DNA of 44,180 bases, taken from an uncultured Synergistales bacterium. GTDB taxonomy: Bacteria; Synergistota; Synergistia; Synergistales; Aminobacteriaceae. The notes below the pieces were generated by a model. The model had not been told where the DNA came from, searched no databases, and saw only the letters and a list, made by a program, of their open reading frames with translations. A program made the translations under genes and the position numbers. The number at the start of each line of letters is the position of its first letter. Positions within the stretch are counted from its first letter, which is position 1. The stretch covers positions 1 to 44,180 of the forward strand of contig CAJODC010000012.1 in assembly GCA_905233215.1 (NCBI GenBank), in the 5' to 3' direction. Below, one piece after another: positions 41,297-44,180 of the stretch.

Positions 41297-41659
41297 GTGA
41301 ACGAGGATTTTGTTACAAAAGGTGTCTTTAATTCAGATGTACGCAGAATTGAAGATAAGATGGACGCTACTGTCGCAAGAATCGAACTCAAAACAGACGC
41401 TGCCGTTGCAAGAATGGAAGCCAAAACAGATGCGTACATGGAAAAGATGGAAATGAAACTTGAAGCGGCAATGTCGGAAATGAAAGCTCAAAATGCGTCA
41501 TTCCGTGAGTATGTCTCCAATGAACTTTCAGACATGAATGTAAAAATATCAACAGTTGAAGCAAAAGTAGACAACATCAGCTGTAACGTTGCGTTAATCA
41601 TGACCGTGTTCGGTCTAGCGTTCTCGGCTGCGGCTATTCTGATACAGTACTTGAGGTGA
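41297..41659 (+). CDS. Coiled-coil protein with C-terminal membrane helix, next to antiporter subunit
   Basis: This 120-residue protein is the third of its kind in the window. It has an N-terminal helical coil (heptads such as ARIELKTDAAVARMEAKTDA, about 10-95) and one hydrophobic C-terminal helix (VALIMTVFGLAFSAAAILIQ, 98-117). The start is GTG 41297, with AAGGGGG upstream; the spacing is long, but no other start fits. The stop is 6 nt before the orphan antiporter-subunit gene, which points to a joint transcript. A TATAAT (41250-41255) overlaps the stop of the dehydratase gene and could be its promoter. No function is known. Confidence 0.72.
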   Translation: MNEDFVTKGVFNSDVRRIEDKMDATVARIELKTDAAVARMEAKTDAYMEKMEMKLEAAMSEMKAQNASFREYVSNELSDMNVKISTVEAKVDNISCNVALIMTVFGLAFSAAAILIQYLR

Positions 41660-41665
41660 ACGGCC

Positions 41666-43135
41666 ATGAACGAAAAATTACTTCTTCTTCCAATAATGAT
41701 CCCGGCAATATCCTCCCTCCTTATAGCGACAATAAACTTTCCGAACCGCAAACGCCGAAATATTTTCATCGAGTCTTGCGTTCTTCTCAACACGTTATCA
41801 ATAATCCTTCTCGTAATGTATCCGCCTTCAGGAGCTTTGACGCTGTTCAGGTTTTCAGAACGAGCAAGTTTCGCATTGAGGCTTGACGGTCTGGGAATGG
41901 TATTCGCCGTGTTGATTGCTGTGCTTTGGCCGTTGACGACTCTTTATGCGTTCGAGTACATGAGTCACGAACACCGTGAAACATCATTCTTCGGCTGGTT
42001 TGTGCTGACTTATGGAGTCGTTGCCGGTATCGCTTTGTCGTCGGATTTGTTGACGCTGTACTTGTTTTACGAGGTCATGACTCTGACGACACTGCCTCTT
42101 GTCATGCACGAGATGGACGGCAGATCGCGTTACGCCGGGCGGAAATACCTGACGTATTCCGTAGCTGGCGCAGCGTGTGCATTCATTGCGCTGACTTACG
42201 CAATGTCTCAGGGAGGCGGAGAATCTTTCACGCTTGGGGGGACTTTCGGAATTTGGCCGAACAAGCCCGATAACTTGTTACTTTGCGCATGGTTCTTGGG
42301 CTTCTTGGGATTTGGCGTGAAGGCCGCTGTCTTTCCCTTTCACGGCTGGCTTCCGTCAGCGTCAGTGGCACCGACTCCAGTTACGGCATTGTTACACGCT
42401 GTTGCAGTGGTCAAAGCCGGAGTCTTCGCTGTGATTCGTCTGACATGGTACGTCTTTGAGCCTGAAACACTCGCTGGAACTTGGGCGCAGTACGCAGCGT
42501 TCACGATGGTGTGTATAACGATACTTTACGGCTCATCAATGGCACTTGCGACACAGCACTTCAAACGGAGATTCGCCTACTCAACGATAAGCCAGTTGTC
42601 ATACATACTGCTTGGAGTACTTTTGCTGACCCCTGAAGGCTTGACGGGAGCATTGACACACATGGGAGGCCATGCGGTGATGAAGATAAATTTATTCTTC
42701 TGCGCCGGTGCTGTATTGTGTCAGACTGAAAGAGAATATCTTTTTGACATGAGGGGACTCGGTCTCGGAATGCCGAAAACATCGCTCGCTCTTCTGATTT
42801 CGGGGCTGGCTCTTTGCGGTCTTCCTCCTTCTGCCGGCTTCATGGGTAAATGGGAACTCGGCACGGCTGCCGCTGCTGTTCCGATCGGTTACGCTGGCGT
42901 TGCAATGCTTGCGGTGTCGGCGGTTCTGACGGTGCTGTATGTGTTCTCGATATTCAGCATATTCATAATGCCCGGTAAAAATTTCGACTTTAAGACAGCG
43001 AATGAGGGCGTGAAAGATCCGGGCTGGGAAATGTTAGTGCCTCTTGGGATTTTGGCAGCAGGATCGTTTTTGTACGGGCTTTATTCCGAGCCGATGATAA
43101 AATTTTTCGGGAAGATTGCTCAAGGCTTGATTTGA
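41666..43135 (+). CDS. Orphan MrpD/NuoM-type ion-translocating membrane subunit
   Basis: This is a 489-residue antiporter-like subunit of the complex I/Mrp family with about fourteen helices. Key charged residues of the channel are present: E136 in TM5 (LYLFYEVMTLTTLPL), K219 in TM7 (FGVKAAVFPFHGWLPSAS) and K250 in TM8 (HAVAVVKAGVF). SVAPTPVTALLHAV is typical of MrpD and hydrogenase-linked subunits rather than NuoL. Normally such a subunit sits in an operon of six to fourteen genes. Here no mrpA, mrpC, nuo or ech genes flank it; upstream is a coiled-coil/TM protein and downstream a gap. GAGGTGA lies about 6 nt before ATG 41666. It could move Na+ or H+ with partners encoded elsewhere. Confidence 0.88.
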   Translation: MNEKLLLLPIMIPAISSLLIATINFPNRKRRNIFIESCVLLNTLSIILLVMYPPSGALTLFRFSERASFALRLDGLGMVFAVLIAVLWPLTTLYAFEYMSHEHRETSFFGWFVLTYGVVAGIALSSDLLTLYLFYEVMTLTTLPLVMHEMDGRSRYAGRKYLTYSVAGAACAFIALTYAMSQGGGESFTLGGTFGIWPNKPDNLLLCAWFLGFLGFGVKAAVFPFHGWLPSASVAPTPVTALLHAVAVVKAGVFAVIRLTWYVFEPETLAGTWAQYAAFTMVCITILYGSSMALATQHFKRRFAYSTISQLSYILLGVLLLTPEGLTGALTHMGGHAVMKINLFFCAGAVLCQTEREYLFDMRGLGLGMPKTSLALLISGLALCGLPPSAGFMGKWELGTAAAAVPIGYAGVAMLAVSAVLTVLYVFSIFSIFIMPGKNFDFKTANEGVKDPGWEMLVPLGILAAGSFLYGLYSEPMIKFFGKIAQGLI

Positions 43136-43164
43136 GACATTATTCAGGTAAGAAATGATGTGCG

Positions 43165-43221
43165 ATGAAGAAAAAGTTATTTTCTTTCTCGTTGATGTTC
43201 GTAATTCTTCTATACGTATGA
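43165..43221 (+). pseudogene. Possible signal-peptide remnant
   Basis: The frame MKKKLFSFSLMFVILLYV (18 codons, then TGA) has the lysine start and hydrophobic core of a signal peptide but ends at once. It resembles the signal peptide of the Ig-repeat gene about 220 nt downstream only in general form. It may be the start of a lost secreted-protein gene, or chance. Confidence 0.2.
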
Positions 43222-43282
43222 TATGATTTGTTAAATCCACATCAAAAACTTGAATTTTTTTTTAGAAAGGAATGTCGACAAG

Positions 43283-43369
43283 ATGAGAAAATACGTGTAC
43301 CATCGCACATCGCACATCGCACATCTAACTGCCTCTTCTCCTGCCTTACAACAAGATAAACCTCCATAA
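43283..43369 (+). CDS. Possible 28-residue small ORF with an embedded heptanucleotide repeat
   Basis: ATG 43283 opens 28 codons (MRKYVYHRTSHIAHLTASSP ... PP) to TAA at 43367. An AGAAAGGA sequence lies about 11 nt upstream, so translation is possible. Three CGCACAT copies lie within it, and each gain or loss of one copy would shift the frame. There is no homology I recognise and no signal peptide or membrane helix. It is more likely a leader or chance frame than a conserved gene. Confidence 0.2.
   Translation: MRKYVYHRTSHIAHLTASSPALQQDKPP
43304..43324 (+). repeat. Heptanucleotide tandem repeat, three copies
   Basis: CGCACAT is repeated three times without change at 43304-43310, 43311-43317 and 43318-43324, after a partial CAT. 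It lies about 120 nt upstream of the secreted Ig-repeat gene. Seven is not a multiple of three, so slippage would change any overlapping frame or promoter spacing. Confidence 0.9.
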
Positions 43370-43443
43370 GAAGTTGAAATCAGAAATGATTCGCGCAATG
43401 TGTCATTTTGATTTTAACATTCATTCAAGGAGGAACGATTATC

Positions 43444-44180
43444 ATGAAAAAATTTTCACGTTTATTGCTCGCGGTAATGATCGTTTGTCTGTCGGTATCG
43501 TTTGCGTTCGCGGGCGTGCTGACAAAGAGGAATACAGCACCGTCAGCAATTTCGTCAAATCCTTCGGCTTCGTCAAATCTAACGATTGATTGGACGCTGA
43601 GGAACGGGACAGTAGGATTAAGTTATTCAGATTTCGTCAGCGCAAGCGGCGGGTCTTGGCCGTATGTTTGGACTTATTCAGGGAACATACCGCCTGGACT
43701 TCGAGCTACGTATCCGAATGGTTCAGAGAGTCGGAAGCTGACGTTCTCAGGAACTCCAACCAAAGCCGGGACATATTCATTCAGGCTTTTTGTTGAAGAT
43801 GAGGACGGCAACGTTGCCTCAAAAGCTCTCACCGTAACAATAGCGTCAAATACCAGCATCAATTACACGTTCAAAGACGGAACTGTCGGTACGTATTATT
43901 CCGACTTTGTCACGGTAAGCGGAGGAACATCGCCGTACACTTGGTCTTATACGGGAACGCTTCCTAAGGGTCTGAGAGCTACGTATTCGGGCAACAGACT
44001 TACGCTTTCTGGAACGCCGACAAAAGCGGGAACGTACTACTTCACATTCACCGTCAAAGACAGTTACGGCAACAAGGCTACAAAGTCTTTCACCGTAAAA
44101 GTGATTAACCCGATGGCCATAAACTACACGTTCAAAGACGGAACTGTCGGTACGTATTATTCCGACTTTGTCACGGTAAG
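43444..44180 (+). CDS. Secreted protein with tandem He_PIG-like Ig repeats, 3' end outside window
   Basis: The gene runs off the right edge after 245 codons. It begins with a signal peptide (MKKFSRLLLAVMIVCLSVSF, cleavage near AFA-GV) and then repeats of about 87 residues, each with the putative Ig (He_PIG) pattern: DGTVGTYYSDFVTVSGGTSP, a W-Y strand, L..GLRATY, FSGTPTKAGTYSF or LSGTPTKAGTYYF, and F.V.D..GN. Unit 1 is about 43585-43860 and unit 2 is 43861-44121; unit 3 begins at 44122. Such proteins are usually large surface adhesins, and a C-terminal sorting signal should lie beyond the window. AAGGAGG (43427-43433) is 10 nt before ATG 43444. The repeats are near-identical in DNA. Confidence 0.87.
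   Translation, partial: MKKFSRLLLAVMIVCLSVSFAFAGVLTKRNTAPSAISSNPSASSNLTIDWTLRNGTVGLSYSDFVSASGGSWPYVWTYSGNIPPGLRATYPNGSESRKLTFSGTPTKAGTYSFRLFVEDEDGNVASKALTVTIASNTSINYTFKDGTVGTYYSDFVTVSGGTSPYTWSYTGTLPKGLRATYSGNRLTLSGTPTKAGTYYFTFTVKDSYGNKATKSFTVKVINPMAINYTFKDGTVGTYYSDFVTV
43861..43919 (+). repeat. Direct repeat inside the Ig gene, copy 1
   Basis: These 59 nt recur at 44122-44180, offset 261 nt (87 codons), with one mismatch (third base, T to C, synonymous). The second copy is cut by the window edge, so the identity may extend further. It marks recent duplication or gene conversion of an Ig unit. Confidence 0.95.
44122..44180 (+). repeat. Direct repeat inside the Ig gene, copy 2
   Basis: This is the second copy of the repeat at 43861-43919. 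The lines before it (43920-44121) match the earlier unit only in protein pattern, so the near-identity is confined to the start of the unit as far as visible. Confidence 0.95.

Larger units (their letters stand above)
43136..43443. other. Gene-poor gap of about 308 nt before the Ig-repeat gene
   Basis: This stretch has no convincing gene. It holds an 18-codon signal-peptide-like frame (43165-43221), an AT-rich segment with a run of nine T (43255-43263), a possible 28-codon frame (43283-43369), a heptanucleotide repeat (43304-43324) and the ribosome-binding site AAGGAGG (43427-43433) of the next gene. It likely carries that gene's promoter, but no convincing -35/-10 pair stands out. Confidence 0.6.

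Overview
The window looks like a piece of a chromosome from an anaerobic, motile, amino-acid-fermenting, diderm bacterium, most likely Synergistota (Synergistaceae). This placement is inference. It rests on a secreted DUF3798-type binding protein, a full Ntp-type V-ATPase, indolepyruvate:ferredoxin oxidoreductase with a phenylacetate-CoA ligase, several amino-acid or organic-acid transporters, rubredoxin, flagellar genes, and a secreted protein with He_PIG-like Ig repeats. Base composition is near 50% GC by eye. Start codons include GTG and TTG, and Shine-Dalgarno sequences are mostly strong (AGGAGG type). I see no tRNA, rRNA, CRISPR array, IS element or prophage.

Layout. 1-5123: flagellar cap gene fliD (cut by the left edge, with its own sigma-28-like promoter), lysA, a divergent PAS/dynamin-like GTPase and a small coiled-coil membrane protein. 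5175-8833: nudC, a YedF-like protein, hypoxanthine phosphoribosyltransferase, an NSS-family sodium symporter and a 51-residue rubredoxin. 8887-9951: an AT-richer membrane acyltransferase gene. 10026-18611 (minus strand): a nine-gene V-ATPase operon in the Enterococcus hirae order. Its c-subunit keeps the full sodium-ligand set, which suggests a Na+ pump.

18801-28015 (plus strand): a 9.2-kb transport block. It holds a DUF3798-type periplasmic protein, a double-NBD ABC ATPase, two RbsC-like permeases and an accessory membrane protein, followed directly by livH, a livM-livG fusion and livF. The Liv part has no binding protein of its own here. 28073-34314: a second coiled-coil membrane protein, YitT, two tandem AMP-forming acyl-CoA ligases and a sodium:solute symporter. 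34360-38852 (minus strand): a small secreted protein and the operon iorA-iorB-paaK-ACT, which oxidises aryl-pyruvates to arylacetyl-CoA. 38982-43135: a small helical protein, a WbpM/CapD-type sugar-nucleotide dehydratase, a third coiled-coil membrane protein and an orphan MrpD/NuoM-like antiporter subunit. 43136-43443 is a gene-poor gap with a heptanucleotide repeat. The right edge cuts a secreted Ig-repeat protein whose repeats are almost identical at the DNA level.

Together the genes suggest a cell that imports amino or organic acids with sodium symporters and ABC systems, oxidises aromatic amino acids through ferredoxin, and runs membrane energetics on Na+. The least explained parts are the PAS-dynamin protein, the asymmetric DUF3798 ABC system with its accessory protein and attached Liv cassette, and the three scattered coiled-coil/TM proteins, one of which sits directly upstream of the orphan antiporter subunit.
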